Below the pieces are notes generated by a model. That model ran no database searches. It saw only the letters and a program-made list of their open reading frames with translations, and was not told where the DNA came from. Both the position numbers and the translations under genes were made by a program. From positions 518,501-582,500 of the forward strand of contig CM038715.1 in NCBI GenBank assembly GCA_021613375.1: a DNA stretch of 64,000 nucleotides, in the 5' to 3' direction. How positions within the stretch are numbered: position 1 is the stretch's first letter; every line of letters starts with the position of its first letter. The DNA is from Megaleporinus macrocephalus (Eukaryota; Chordata; Actinopteri; Characiformes; Anostomidae). Below are positions 32,701 through 43,439 of this stretch, piece by piece.

Positions 32701-33449
32701 AAACGCGAAACCCGACTGTTTTAACCAGAAATGGAGAGACTTATGTTTATTCTTAAAACCAACAGCTCAAGCTGTGAAACTGAGTCAACGTGAAGACACT
32801 GCTTTATTTACTATAAATAAACACTTTAAAATGCTCTTATTTCAAAGCATTCTGTTTTTTTATGTAACCCTTGTTTTTACTTCAAGTGAGTAAAAAAAAA
32901 ATTCTTAAAAGTTTATAAATAATTAATTCAGTTCAGTATTTAAACAGTAAATATACTGAAATATACTGAACGGTATGTGTGATGTGTTGGTGTTTCAGTA
33001 GCTGATGGTATAAGATGCTGATACTAGACTACTTCAGTAAACAGGATACACCACTGAATCAGAACACACGTTAGAGATGATGATGGTCTAGACCTTGGCC
33101 TGAGGAGATCTCCTCTAACTGGGCCTTACTGAACTCTAATTAAATACCCCTGATTTAAAGCTTAAATTAAAATAAAATGGAAAAAAACAGGTCTAGACAA
33201 GGTTGGCTTCTCTGAGATCATCGCAAATTTTGTATTTGCGCAGTTAAACTGTAATGTCAAACCGAAGTGATCACCATTTAAAGAACCTTTAACTCTGGCT
33301 CCATTAAAGCCACCTGAAAGACTGCGTTCAAACTTTTGTGTGTATTTGTTTGTGTTTTAGTCCAACCTCTTGCGCTGTACAACAAAACAGACCAGTCCCT
33401 GCTCAGTGGAGCCATCATTGCCAAAGCCTTATTAAGACTATCAAACTGA
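29658..33449 (+). CDS. Candidate unrecognised small protein gene (3 exons, 82 aa)
   Basis: Exons 29,658-29,775, 32,030-32,071 and 33,361-33,449 join in one frame. The first starts caccATGa and encodes MTIESQRDVTSF...GAGLFIECHYKTP with donor a|gtcaga. The second (42 bp) follows 'cttttatag' and encodes GFVFEGEDNSVQ, donor aag|gttta (weak). The third follows 'tttgtgttttag', encodes QPLALYNKTDQSLLSGAIIAKALL and ends TGA; AATAAA follows 134 bp later. The third exon looks most gene-like. I do not recognise the protein and no domain, signal peptide or clear membrane segment is evident. An hAT element sits in intron 2 and an LTR-like piece in intron 1. Exon 1 overlaps, antisense, the likely first intron of the NME gene. 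The individual exons are short, so the model may be wrong in part, especially exon 1. Confidence 0.4.
29998..30090 (-). promoter_or_regulatory. Likely NME 5' non-coding exon and promoter
   Basis: On the minus strand a strong donor 'tttaag|gtaagaag' ends a short moderately GC-rich segment preceded by a GC box (gtgggcggg on the plus strand at 30,079-30,087). This fits a non-coding first exon of a housekeeping-type gene. The transcription start is not visible. Confidence 0.5.
30481..30706 (-). mobile_element. Possible short solo LTR
   Basis: Ends tgtggtacata and tatactaca are inverse (TGT...ACA type). On the minus strand it has AATAAAGACTGTCGGTG, an LTR-like poly(A) signal and R region. No target duplication was found, so the boundaries are uncertain. 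Confidence 0.4.
31040..31110 (+). repeat. G-rich tract with quadruplex potential
   Basis: Runs of six, nine and ten G are separated by short loops ('ggatgg', 'ct') between 31,056 and 31,087. A dispersed fish repeat often has this type of G-run; the flanks (31,100-31,480) contain a small local repeat 'gagcgtcgggtagc'. Confidence 0.7.
32030..32071 (+). CDS. Candidate small gene, exon 2 (42 bp)
   Basis: Finishes a split codon, adds 13 codons (AGFVFEGEDNSVQ) and leaves one base, matching both neighbours. It is very short and the donor is weak. Confidence 0.35.
32402..33152 (-). mobile_element. hAT element, CAGGGGTG family, with perfect 8-bp duplication
   Basis: Ends cagaggtcact and taaatacccctg. 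Perfect flanking duplication atttaaag at 32,394-32,401 and 33,153-33,160. It is in the opposite orientation to the elements at 10,693 and 19,059. A short frame (MSSKKGNAKPDCFNQKWRD, about 32,684-32,740) could be a transposase N-terminal remnant; this is not certain. Confidence 0.92.
33361..33449 (+). CDS. Candidate small gene, last exon
   Basis: A T-rich tract and 'gttttag' precede an open frame of 28 codons with gene-like codon composition, then TGA. The other two frames of this exon give less protein-like products. This is the best supported part of the model. Confidence 0.5.
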
Positions 33450-33582
33450 ATCAGATTTGATCTGCTAAGCGTACTCATGCACAGCATCATGTCGGATGGA
33501 AACTAATCTTGCATTACGGGGGTGATGGCCCAGCCACAGCGTCTAATAAGTACTTTGGTTTTACTGTGTATTGCTGACATGT

Positions 33583-33588
33583 AATAAA
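33583..33588 (+). terminator. Poly(A) signal of candidate small gene
   Basis: AATAAA, 134 bp after the TGA of the candidate last exon, followed by a CA-containing stretch. Confidence 0.45.
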
Positions 33589-33599
33589 GAACAATGTCA

Positions 33600-34680
33600 C
33601 AAAACGACCAGGGATTACTTGATGGTTAGGATATAAGATTTGGCCATCTGCTTGGAGAAATAGTCAGCAGTTCTCGTTAAAGGTGCTTTGATTTTATTCA
33701 GAGTATCATTTTCAGTTCATGTTAGACTGTGATTTCTGCTTGACAGTTTATAACATTTATTTTAAATGCTTTACACATTCATTCTGGGCTTCATGCCGTT
33801 CAGCAGGCCTTAATTGATTATCAATTTCTACATTCTGCAGCAAGTCTTTACTTTCAGTTAACATTCTGTTGATTTTTTTTAACAAACGTGTTGAGAATTT
33901 TTAATGTTTAGAGAGAGTTGATGGGCTAGAAGTTAATTTGTGGTGAATATGTTTCTGCTGCTCTCCATTTCCCGATGGACAGCTTTGACGTGAAATTGCA
34001 GTCTGTATTTTTCTTTTCTACTTTCTGTGAAGCCACAATTCATTGTAACTACTTTGCATTTTCTTTTTAAACCCTACAAATGGCCATACAGTGGAAAACT
34101 GCTTTTACATTGTCATAGTTGAATAGGGAGAGTTTGGTACATACAACTGACTCACTATTCAGCTCAAACGCTGCTGTTACTCTTTCAAATTCAAAACCTG
34201 CATCTGTAAAAGAGGGCAATAAAACAGCGAAATCCTGACCTGTCACAAAGCCGCTCCACTCATCAATATTTATGCCTCAAAATTTCCATACAACAACAAC
34301 AGAGCAACAGCAAATGGTGGACTACGTGCAGAAATCTACCGTTCCAGGCTGTTAAAAGGGATGTCGGGCCTTTTCATACCTTTTCAGATGAACCGAACCG
34401 CCAACGGGAACGGTTGATGTTCATCTTTACGCGAGGCTGAAGTTGGATTCCTATTCGCTTCTTAATCGAATGTTCTGTTCCACTTTAAACGCTACAGCTT
34501 GCACAGCTGCCTGAACGTAACTGTGGCACTATTTAAGGTGGAACAGGAAAGGTGCAAAACAAACTACTAACAACATTCTGGGCGACTTGAACTCCAAGTT
34601 GTTAGACAATAGTTTCTTTACTGGCATCACAGCAGAAACTGAAACCTGTAAATAGCAGCAGTGCTGTGTGATTTTGTTCA
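33600..34680. other. Intergenic, nothing recognised
   Basis: Complex, non-repetitive AT-rich sequence with no credible exon or element end. Confidence 0.5.
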
Positions 34681-34681
34681 C

Positions 34682-36015
34682 TTTACACTAGAAGACTTTT
34701 AAAAGACTGAATGATGTTTAATAGACTAAAGTCTGACTCCCTCTCACATCTAAAGACTAGTCACAGACTTTTAGTCACAGACTAGTGAGAGAAATCATCA
34801 TCATCATATGTACTTTATTCGTAGAGACTTGCCAAATTAACTTTGATGATCTAATACAACCCCCTCCATTGTTTGTCCTATCTGCTGATCTGAGGTGATC
34901 AACTTCCTGTGTTGTTGGTATGGCCCTTTGAGTGTTGATGTTCACCATCCTTTCAGGGAGTCTGCACCTCTGTCCTTTGTTAAGGTAATACCAATCAATG
35001 TGGCAACATACCAACCCCCCTAAGGGTGACATGCAAATACCGTCACCTTCTTTCCCCCGCTTACCCCTCCTTAACCTCCTACCATTTGACCCTTTCCTTA
35101 ACTCCTCCTTAAACTGGAGTTACTGAGTTAGACTGAGAGAGAGATGGACTGGACCTCGAGAGACTGACGAGCAACAGACCGATGACCTAAGAAGATGTGC
35201 CCGTGTATGTGCTTCTGCATGCACGTGATTAAGACTGCTTCCCGACCACTAACAGACCGGCTGTGATCGACTGAGCTGTACCCACATTTCCTGTGTGTAA
35301 ATAAACTCAAGTCTAAGCTGAAGGTCTCCTGACTTCTGATTCCTGAAGGCCGAATTTCTAACACTAGTCACAGGCTACTATTTTGCAAAGACTGGAGATC
35401 TTCCAGAGTCACTATTTATAAGACTGCTGCTAGATTCCTTTAGAGATTATTTCCCATTGATATGATTGAAGTTAACAATATTCAGCTAAATGTACGGTTA
35501 GCTGCTAGGCTAATTGTAACTGTAGCCCCGTTCGGCAGTGTTTTAGCATAGCATACTCAGCGGGGATTTCGAGCGCTTCAGCGATTTCTGTAGACCTTTT
35601 TTTGTTTTCCACTTCGTGGTATAAGTGGGAAGACACGTGAAAGAGGCACTCTTGCTCACTCCACAGCTCACCCCGCAGCTCACTCCACAGCTCACTCCAT
35701 AGCTCCACCAGTTTCTTCTCCTTCTGTGGTCCAGGAGAACCGCACCACGCTGCACGCGGGGGTGTGTTTCTTTCTTCTCTTGGTGGTGAACAGAGCTCTC
35801 CTATTGGTTGTCAACAATGTTCACGTCACTGTTTGCGTGAGCCAAGACTTCAGACTTATTAATATTAAACACGGTTGATTTGATCGGAACACTAGGACTA
35901 AACGATGGAGATGATGCGAGCGCGACTTAACTCCAGCCAGACTCTCGAGATTTTATTCCGACACTGGAAATTTGTCTGCGACAGTAAAATCGCTTGAAAA
36001 TCGTTTGGTGTAAGG
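34682..36015 (+). repeat. GACTAGTCACAGACT repeat element, copy 1
   Basis: Begins 'acactagaagacttttaaaa'. It is repeated at about 36,030-36,640. Copy 1 is split by a solo LTR at 34,786-35,363. Internal short repeats of 'cacagctcactc' occur at 35,660-35,700. No transposase frame. The family is unassigned. Confidence 0.75.
34786..35363 (+). mobile_element. Solo LTR of a retroelement
   Basis: 578 bp starting TGAGAGAAATC and ending GAATTTCTAACA, imperfect inverse ends of TG...CA type. It is flanked by the 4-bp duplication ctag (34,782-34,785 and 35,364-35,367). A poly(A) signal AATAAA (35,301) lies near the 3' end, so orientation is plus. Removing it restores the repeat seen at 36,030. No internal retroviral genes are present. 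Confidence 0.85.
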
Positions 36016-36024
36016 TCAGCATTA

Positions 36025-36640
36025 TACTGACCATACACTAGAAGACTTTTAAAAGACTCTGAAAAAACGTTTAATAGATTAAAGTCTGACTCCCTCTCAC
36101 ATCTAAAGACTAGTCACAGACTTTTAGTCACTGACTAGTCACAGGCTATGATTTTGCAAAGACTGGGGGTCTTTTAGCGTCACTATTTTAAAGACTGCTA
36201 CTAGATTCCTTTAGAGATTATTTCTCATTTATATGATTGAAGTTAGCAATATTCAGCTAAAGTCTATGATTCGCTGGTAAACACTGTAGCCCTGTTCGGC
36301 TGTGCTATTTCGAGGGCTTCAGCGATTTCTGTCCACCTGTTTTTCTTGCTCACTCCACAGCTTCACCAAGTTTCTCCTCCTTCTGTACAGTTCAGGAGAA
36401 CCGCAGTTTCCGAACCTTTGCAGGACTCCCCTCCATGTCTTCTTTGCCCGCCAGACAGTCCTGTACTTGCCTCACAGCTTCCCGTTTGGTGGTGAAAAGA
36501 GCTCTCCTATTGGTTGGTCTCCTAACATGGTATTGCATGAAAATGACCTGTCATGCTACTAGATATGATAGTATTAGAGTAAATATGAGGTCTTTAAAGA
36601 GTTTTAGAGGAGATATATGTTTTACAGTGAAAAGAGTCAA
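36025..36640 (+). repeat. GACTAGTCACAGACT repeat element, copy 2
   Basis: A second direct copy without the LTR, starting 'ccatacactagaagac', divergent after about 36,510. Confidence 0.7.
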
Positions 36641-36946
36641 ACATCATAGGTGTGTGCGGAGCTTCTGACCAATGAAAATTAAGCTCTGTCGTCATCAAGC
36701 CATCTCTCGGCTTGCGCAGTTAGTGTAGAGCAACTGTAGTGACTGTGTGTGAAGCAGCCTCGTGCTCACGAGATGTTAACGTAGTATTTTCATCGTCAAT
36801 AAAACTAACCGGTATGCACCGCACCGAGCCAGGCAGCGATCGGGCTGCGCGGCGTCGTGTGAAGTTGAACACACCTAATAACTTTAATTTGTAGTAGTAT
36901 TCACCGTATTTCACCACACCCACTTTCAAGCGTGTGTTTCTTCCGC

Positions 36947-37863
36947 CTTTGTGTTAGAACTTCAGCTCAGCTAACCAAAATGAATACAGTTATTTATTTT
37001 GAGTATTTTATTAAAACAGTATTAAATACATTTATTGGGATAATTTAGAACAAAAGAACTTGGGGCCCTGTCCTAATGTATTGGACATAGAAGGGGTTAC
37101 AGTTACATGGGAGGAGACCAGAGAGACAATAAGAAGCTCTAATATGTCAATGCTCATCTGAGGTTAATAACACAGTGGGTAGGTGATATGAGAAGGTGGT
37201 CTGAGGTTACTTATGGAGACATGTTTAATTACTCTGTACTCTCGGAAGGTGTAGACGGTTCTGAAGACGGTAGACGGTAATGAAAAAATAACAATAAAAG
37301 TACTGAAGCGTATCAGTACCTGCACAGTGGGAAGGTGGGCGTGTACTCCTCCACACAGAAGGTGAGTTTATATTTCTGAAAGCCGGTTAAACCCAAGTCC
37401 AGCCAGCTGCCCGAGCCACTCTGCGTGGGTGTTAGTTACAGTCCAGATAGCCTAGCGCGGGGGACACTGATCAGAAAACAGTTACTGAACTGATAGACTC
37501 ACCAGCACCGACACGTCTGCTTCCTCGGAGCTTCATAAGCGAGACATTTCTCTGGATAAGGAAGCTCTGGTGCTGGTTCTCCTCCACAGAATGGTAAGAG
37601 CAGACATACGGAGGTTTGGGTGGATGTTTTAAATTTAGAGCTTCAGTCATAGACGCAGGTGGTCTTCTTTGAAAGGGGGCCCCCCAACACTCTGATCTTT
37701 ATGTGCTGTGTTTGTAACTCTGTTGTTCAAGCCAAGTTTTCCTCTTCTTCCAATTACTGACTCCCTCTAACTGAACATGTTATTCTAGTCATTTTATATG
37801 TTTGTTGTCGTCTGTAATTAGTATCAACGTATCCGTGGTCGCACCGGAAGTTCTAACACAAAG
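36947..37863. mobile_element. Possible DNA element with 17-bp perfect inverted ends
   Basis: CTTTGTGTTAGAACTTC at 36,947-36,963 is exactly inverted at 37,847-37,863. The inside has no long frame. No target duplication is evident, so it may be an old element. Confidence 0.5.
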
Positions 37864-38642
37864 TAAACAAAGATTGGCGCCCTGCAGTGTTGTCATGAAG
37901 AATAGCATGATATAGGTAACGCTAACTGATATCAAATCTTAAGTAACTAAACTGCATAGCTAACTACATAGTTTGACAAGTGCATACACGAGAAACCTTA
38001 TATATAATCCATATTTACACAGAAGCTTATTTTATTTAACGGAGATGTCTCTTTATAAACCAGCAAATCAGAACAGAGCTCATTAAATTATTCTTGAGCG
38101 CAACAAGAGATGTTTAATGTAGATAATCAGAGGGTAATTTAAAGGCTGAATAAATGCATTCTATGGCACTGTTTTTGTTACTATGCCTTAAATACTGATA
38201 TATGTGAATTTGATCAGATTACCTGCCCTGGATTATTAAATAATATAAAAAGCAGGACCAGGCTGAACCACATGTAACTTAACCTCTTGGTGTAACATGA
38301 ATAGGGGTGATCATCTCCCCTTGGACCTAATAGGTGATATACACCAGTCAGCCATTATATTAAAACCACCTCCTTGTATCTATAGTAGTAGTGTCCCTAC
38401 AGTGTTGGGTCATTCTCATCACTGACATGACATGGTGATGGTGTGTTAGTGTGTGTTGTGCTGAAACGATGTTTTGGTTTTTTGGGGTTTTTTTTAAACA
38501 TTGTGTCCACTCACAACCACTCTATTTCACTCCTTGCTGGTCCACCTTGTAGATATGAAGTCAGAGACAGTAGCTCATGTGTTGCTACACTGTTTGTGTT
38601 GATCATCCTTTCATCTTGTGTGAGATGGCGATGTGATGTAAG

Positions 38643-39893
38643 ATGGCGCCCACCGTGGCAGACGTCTTTGTGTGTTCCTCCGGAAGCCAACGTTATTTAT
38701 TATTTATTTTGTCTTTAGTATTTATTTTAAATGTACAGTATACATCCGGAACATTTAGCTACAGTAGAGAGGCACTCCTGGAGATTGGTAAAGTTCGACA
38801 TGAACTTACCTTTAGCCTTTCTGACTTCAGCTTTCTGTTACGCTCGCACTCGCACTTCACCAGCTCCGCGCAAGGCCCAGCAGCACCGGCCTCGGGTGAG
38901 CGGCGCAGCCGACAAACAGAGCGGCCAAGACGGAAGCGGGGTAAGAGAGGTGGGCTACATGCTAGGCTAAAGGCGAGAGCTACGCGGCCACCGCTACCTA
39001 GCCTGTTGCTAGCTAATGTTCGCTCCCTCGAAAACAAGCTGGATGAGCTGAGAACCAGAATAACAGCTCAGCGTGAGATCAGAGAGTGTTGTGCTCTGGT
39101 CTTCACAGAAACCTGGCTTTCTGGCAACACGCCAGAATCAGCGATCCAGCTAGACACTCACTCCGTTCACCGTGGCGACCGCACGGCAGCGTCGGGGAAG
39201 AACAAAGGCGGCGGTGTCTGTGTTTACGTAAACAACGCGTGGTGTTCAGACGTAAAAACAGTTGAAAAACTTTGTCTAGCGGACTTAGAACTGCTGATGG
39301 TGAAGTGCAGACCCCACTATCTGCCGAGAGAGTTTAGCGGTGTGTTTATTCTGGCTGTTTACATTCCGCCTCGCGCGAACTCCGCTACGGCGCTGAGGCT
39401 GCTGCATGACGTCATCAGTAAACAAGAGACCGCGCACCCGGACGCCGTGTTTATTGTTGCCGGCGACTTTAATCATTGCAACCTGAGGACTGTCCTCCCC
39501 AAGTACCATCAGCACGTGAGCTTCCCGACGAGGGAAAACAACTTACTTGACCAAGTCTACAGCAACGTGAGGGGGGCCTACAGAGCTGTGCCTCGGCCAC
39601 ACTTCGGACAGTCCGATCACATCTCCGTCTTCCTCTACCCAGCATACAGACAACTCCTCAAGCGGTCACTTCCAGTGAGTAAAACTGTTAAAGTGTGGAA
39701 TGAAGAAACTGATTCAGTGCTTCAGGACTGCTTTGACAGTACAAACTGGGATGTGTTTAGAACTGCTGCTGTGAGAGAGGATGGTTCTGTTGATCTAGAG
39801 GACTATGCTTCTGGGGTAACTGGCTACATCAGCAGCTGCATTGAAACCATTGTCCCTTCAAAGCGCTGCATAAAGTACCCCAACCATGGATAA
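38643..39893 (+). CDS. L2 endonuclease part (frame broken at its end)
   Basis: 416 codons. After an N-terminal region rich in Arg comes an APE-type endonuclease: LLLANVRSLENKLDEL (about residue 120), FTETWLS, IVAGDFNHC (about 275), GQSDHISVF (about 325). It nicks target DNA to prime reverse transcription. The frame stops at TAA 39,891-39,893, just before the reverse transcriptase frame that starts 17 bases on, so a small indel near 39,885 separates what should be a single protein. Confidence 0.9.
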   Translation: MAPTVADVFVCSSGSQRYLLFILSLVFILNVQYTSGTFSYSREALLEIGKVRHELTFSLSDFSFLLRSHSHFTSSAQGPAAPASGERRSRQTERPRRKRGKRGGLHARLKARATRPPLPSLLLANVRSLENKLDELRTRITAQREIRECCALVFTETWLSGNTPESAIQLDTHSVHRGDRTAASGKNKGGGVCVYVNNAWCSDVKTVEKLCLADLELLMVKCRPHYLPREFSGVFILAVYIPPRANSATALRLLHDVISKQETAHPDAVFIVAGDFNHCNLRTVLPKYHQHVSFPTRENNLLDQVYSNVRGAYRAVPRPHFGQSDHISVFLYPAYRQLLKRSLPVSKTVKVWNEETDSVLQDCFDSTNWDVFRTAAVREDGSVDLEDYASGVTGYISSCIETIVPSKRCIKYPNHG

Positions 39894-39910
39894 ATGGTGA
39901 AGTTCGGTCC

Positions 39911-41644
39911 ATGCTACGTGCTCGCCAGACTGCATTTCTCTCTGGCAACGCTGATGACTACAAAAGGTCTAGATACGACCTGCGTAGATCTATCAGAGAA
40001 GCTAAGAGACAGTACAGGCTGAAGCTGGAGGGCTACTACACCACAGCAGACTCCCGGCGCATGTGGCAAGGACTGCACCGTATCACCAACCATCAACAAA
40101 CAAGCACGGCACTCACAACCAGCCATTCTGCATTGCCTGATGAGCTGAATGAGTTCTATGCTCGCTTCGATGTCTTCAACCTTGACCAACTGAAGGACAT
40201 TGCGGCCAAGGAGAGCACACAGAACCCATCACTCATTGTAACAACAGTGGATGTGCGCAGGAACCTGATGAGAATCAACCCACGCAGAGCAGCAGGCCCA
40301 GACAACATCCCCGGGCGTGCGCTCAGGGTTTGCTCATCAGAACTGGCTGATGTGTTTGTAGACATATTCAATCTGTCACTCACGCAAGCTTTTGTGCCAT
40401 CCTGTTTTAAGACCACCACCATCGTGCCCCTCCCAAAGAAAAGTAATGTGAGATGCCTAAATGACTATCGCCCTGTTGCACTCACTTCAATCGTGATGAA
40501 GTGCTTCGAGAGGATAGTCATGACTCACATCCAGAAGACCATTCCCAACACAATAGATCCTTTACAGTTCGCATACCGCCGGAACCGGTCTACAGACGAC
40601 GCAATCAACGCTACTCTTCACAAAGCCCTCACACACCTGGAGGGCAAGGACACATATGTCAGAATGCTCTTTATTGACTACAGTTCAGCATTCAACACGG
40701 TCATCCCACACAGACTCTCAGAAAAGCTCCTCACCCTCGGACTGACACCAGCCCTCTGCAACTGGGTGCTGAACTTTCTAACAGACAGACCCCAGTCAGT
40801 CAGAGTCGGCAGCTGCACATCCAGCACAAGAACAGTGAGCACAGGGGTCCCTCAAGGCTGTGTGCTGAGCCCCCTTCTGTACACGCTCTTCACATACGAC
40901 TGCGTGGCCTCCCAGAACAACACCAGCATCATCAAATTTGCTGATGATACTACAGTCATTGGACTGATCACTGGTGGGGAAGAGACAGCGTACAGGAAGG
41001 AGGTGGCTGAGCTGGTGGCCTGGTGTCATGACAACAATCTTTCCTTGAATGCAGACAAGACCAAGGAAATGATTGTTGATCCAAGGAGGAAGCGAGAGCT
41101 ACACACACCCCTGTACATAGGGGAGACTGAGGTAGAGAGGGTGAAAACCTTTAAGTTTCTTGGCATTCACATCAGTGAGGATCTCAGCTGGTCCCACAAC
41201 ACTCAGATCATCATCAGGAAGTCCCAGCAGCGACTGTACTTTCTGAGAAGGCTGAGAAAATTTGGTATGCCAACCAAAATTCTCAGCACCTTCTACAGGA
41301 GTATGATTGAGAGTGTTCTTACCAGCTCCATCATCGTCTGGTATGGAAACTCTACTGCTCAGGACAGAAAGGCTCTCCAGCGTGTGATCAAAACTGCACA
41401 GTCCATCTCAGGAGCAGCCTTCCCCTCACTACAGAACATCTACCACACCAGGGTCACCAGGAGGGCCCACAACATAATCAGGGACAGTACACACCCCCAG
41501 CACACACTCTTCACACGTTTACCTTCAGGCAGACGTTACAGGAGTGTGAAGTCCAGGACCACAAGACTGACAAACAGTTTCTACTCACAGGCCATCAGGC
41601 TTGTGAACACCTCACGCACTACCTCTCCAACCTCTCCTTTCTGA
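39911..41644 (+). CDS. L2 reverse transcriptase part
   Basis: 577 codons, open to the stop at 41,644. Motifs in order: GPDNIPGRAL, FIDYSSAFNTV (catalytic Asp), STGVPQGCVLSPLLY, FADDTTVIG (the catalytic FADD box), LNADKTKEMIV and FKFLGIHIS. The reverse transcriptase core appears intact. It is separated from the endonuclease frame by one frameshift, so this copy cannot make the full protein as it stands. Confidence 0.93.
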   Translation: MLRARQTAFLSGNADDYKRSRYDLRRSIREAKRQYRLKLEGYYTTADSRRMWQGLHRITNHQQTSTALTTSHSALPDELNEFYARFDVFNLDQLKDIAAKESTQNPSLIVTTVDVRRNLMRINPRRAAGPDNIPGRALRVCSSELADVFVDIFNLSLTQAFVPSCFKTTTIVPLPKKSNVRCLNDYRPVALTSIVMKCFERIVMTHIQKTIPNTIDPLQFAYRRNRSTDDAINATLHKALTHLEGKDTYVRMLFIDYSSAFNTVIPHRLSEKLLTLGLTPALCNWVLNFLTDRPQSVRVGSCTSSTRTVSTGVPQGCVLSPLLYTLFTYDCVASQNNTSIIKFADDTTVIGLITGGEETAYRKEVAELVAWCHDNNLSLNADKTKEMIVDPRRKRELHTPLYIGETEVERVKTFKFLGIHISEDLSWSHNTQIIIRKSQQRLYFLRRLRKFGMPTKILSTFYRSMIESVLTSSIIVWYGNSTAQDRKALQRVIKTAQSISGAAFPSLQNIYHTRVTRRAHNIIRDSTHPQHTLFTRLPSGRRYRSVKSRTTRLTNSFYSQAIRLVNTSRTTSPTSPF

Positions 41645-42325
41645 ACTGGTTTTAACTGGTCTGATTTAAACAGCACCTTACACTCACTGTACTGTCAGAA
41701 TACTGTTTACATTCGCTACTCGCACAAAACATTATTGTTTACATTCGTTACTTGCAACTTGCACTTTATGGCTGCTGCTCTTCATACTTGCACATAAAAG
41801 CACACATAACTTTTATTTTTTATTCTTTAACTAAAAAAATAATTTTATCTACTTCAACTTATATTGTTATACTTTGTATATTTTGTATATATATTTTTTA
41901 TTTCTTTTATTTGTTATCTTATCTATTGGTGAATGGAGGAGCAGCAAAGTAAGAATTTCATTGTACAGTGTAACTGTCTGTTCTGCTGTACATATGACAA
42001 TAAAACTCTTGAATCTTGAATCTCTCATCAGTGCTCACAGGATGCTGCTAACAGGACACTGTTGTCTGGATGTTGCTGGTTGGTGAACTACTCTCAGCTC
42101 AGTCCAGCACTGCAGTGCTGAGAATGATCCACCTCCATAATAGTACCGGCTCTGTCGTGGTCCTCTGGGGGTCCTGACCATTAAAGAAGAGGGTATGCAG
42201 CCAATCAGATGGACTACAGTCTGTAATTGTTGAGCTACAAAGTGTCCCTATGTGGTAAGTGGAGCTGCTAAAACAGACAATGTGTGTAGATACAAGGAGG
42301 CGGTTTTAATGTTATGCCTGATGCC

Positions 42326-43438
42326 ATATATGGACTGTATGGGTTGAGGTGGAGAATGGTACTTACCACAAAACCTCTTGTATTTAAAAAAGATATTTTT
42401 GGTTTTGTTGGAGGCCTTTCAATGTTTAAATTCTATGCCAGCAACTTGAGTGCTCTTGATTTACTGTAATAATTAGGTGGGTTGCAGCTTGAGTCTCATT
42501 ACCTTAGTCAGCACATGACACTGCCAACACTAGAAAAGTTCAATTACACATACACACACACATACACATCCCACCTTCACGTCCCCTGGCCCTCCCTACA
42601 TCATAACACCCAAGACTAAAGAGAAACTGATGCTAGAGCTAAACGTGGCCAAATGTGCTCAAATAATTCCAAGTCCTCCTTCCTTCTGGCACATGCACTT
42701 AGCTAACTAAACGGGTGGATAATCCTCTCAATCTCCCTAACTCTACTGTAGATGTTCAGTATTCCTAGCTCTATTTTTACCAGGGCTTACGAGAGGATTA
42801 GTTGTGGTAGCTGCTGATTGGTGCTATTTAGACAGTTCTAATGTGAGGTAATGTGTTGTAGCAGGCGATTGTAATGGTGATCTTTTCCTTCAAATGAGGG
42901 AAAATTAAATATTTAGTTGAAGTTAATAACAGCAAGATTTGTTTAAGCTTTGATTCTAGATTTATAAATTTAATTTTGGATTAAAATAAAGCTTTGTATT
43001 AGGGTGGTGGAAGATAAATATGATTTTTTGTTCATAAAACAATGGTTGAAATGCGTTTTATATGGAAAAATATGTTTCAAAAAATTATGTTTGGTGTCAT
43101 GGTTCACTGGTGTGATGGTCTGGCATAACAACCCAGTACTAGAAAGAAGCTTTATTAAAGTATTTATATACACATAATAAACATATATACAGCTCCATGT
43201 TGTAGGTCTTCATGTTCCCATTCTAAATAATTAGCAAACTCTTTGAACAGAACATTTATTTTTAGCCCAAATATCTATTTTAAAATATACATATATTTTA
43301 ACTGCATAGTCTTTGGCTGTGACACAATTACAATTTTGATGTTTAATGACTTTAAAAATTATACAAACTTTACCCTGTAACTGAGTGTCTGGCATGTAAC
43401 AAGGTTACTAAAATTAAAAATGCTAAAATCATGGTCAC
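42326..43438. other. Intergenic, nothing recognised
   Basis: AT-rich sequence with a short CA run near 42,550. No exon or element end supported. Confidence 0.5.
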
Positions 43439-43439
43439 A

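Larger units (their letters stand above)
38616..42022 (+). mobile_element. Near full-length L2 LINE
   Basis: 3.4 kb with endonuclease and reverse transcriptase frames and the tail 'cttgaatcttgaatc'. It is flanked by tttcatc (38,609-38,615) and tctcatc (42,023-42,029), a likely target duplication with one mismatch. Only one reading-frame break is seen, so it is young. I assign it to the L2 (Maui-like) group of the CR1/L2 clade from its reverse transcriptase phrases and short tail repeat; the clade name is my inference. Confidence 0.9.
38342..42325. mobile_element. Palindromic MITE split by a full L2 LINE
   Basis: The left part 38,342-38,615 starts 'caccagtcagccattatatt' and includes 'aaaaccacctccttgtatct'. 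The right part 42,030-42,325 ends with the inverse 'gatacaaggaggcggtttt'. The two parts rejoin at the L2 insertion point. A relative is at 51,213-53,553. Confidence 0.85.
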
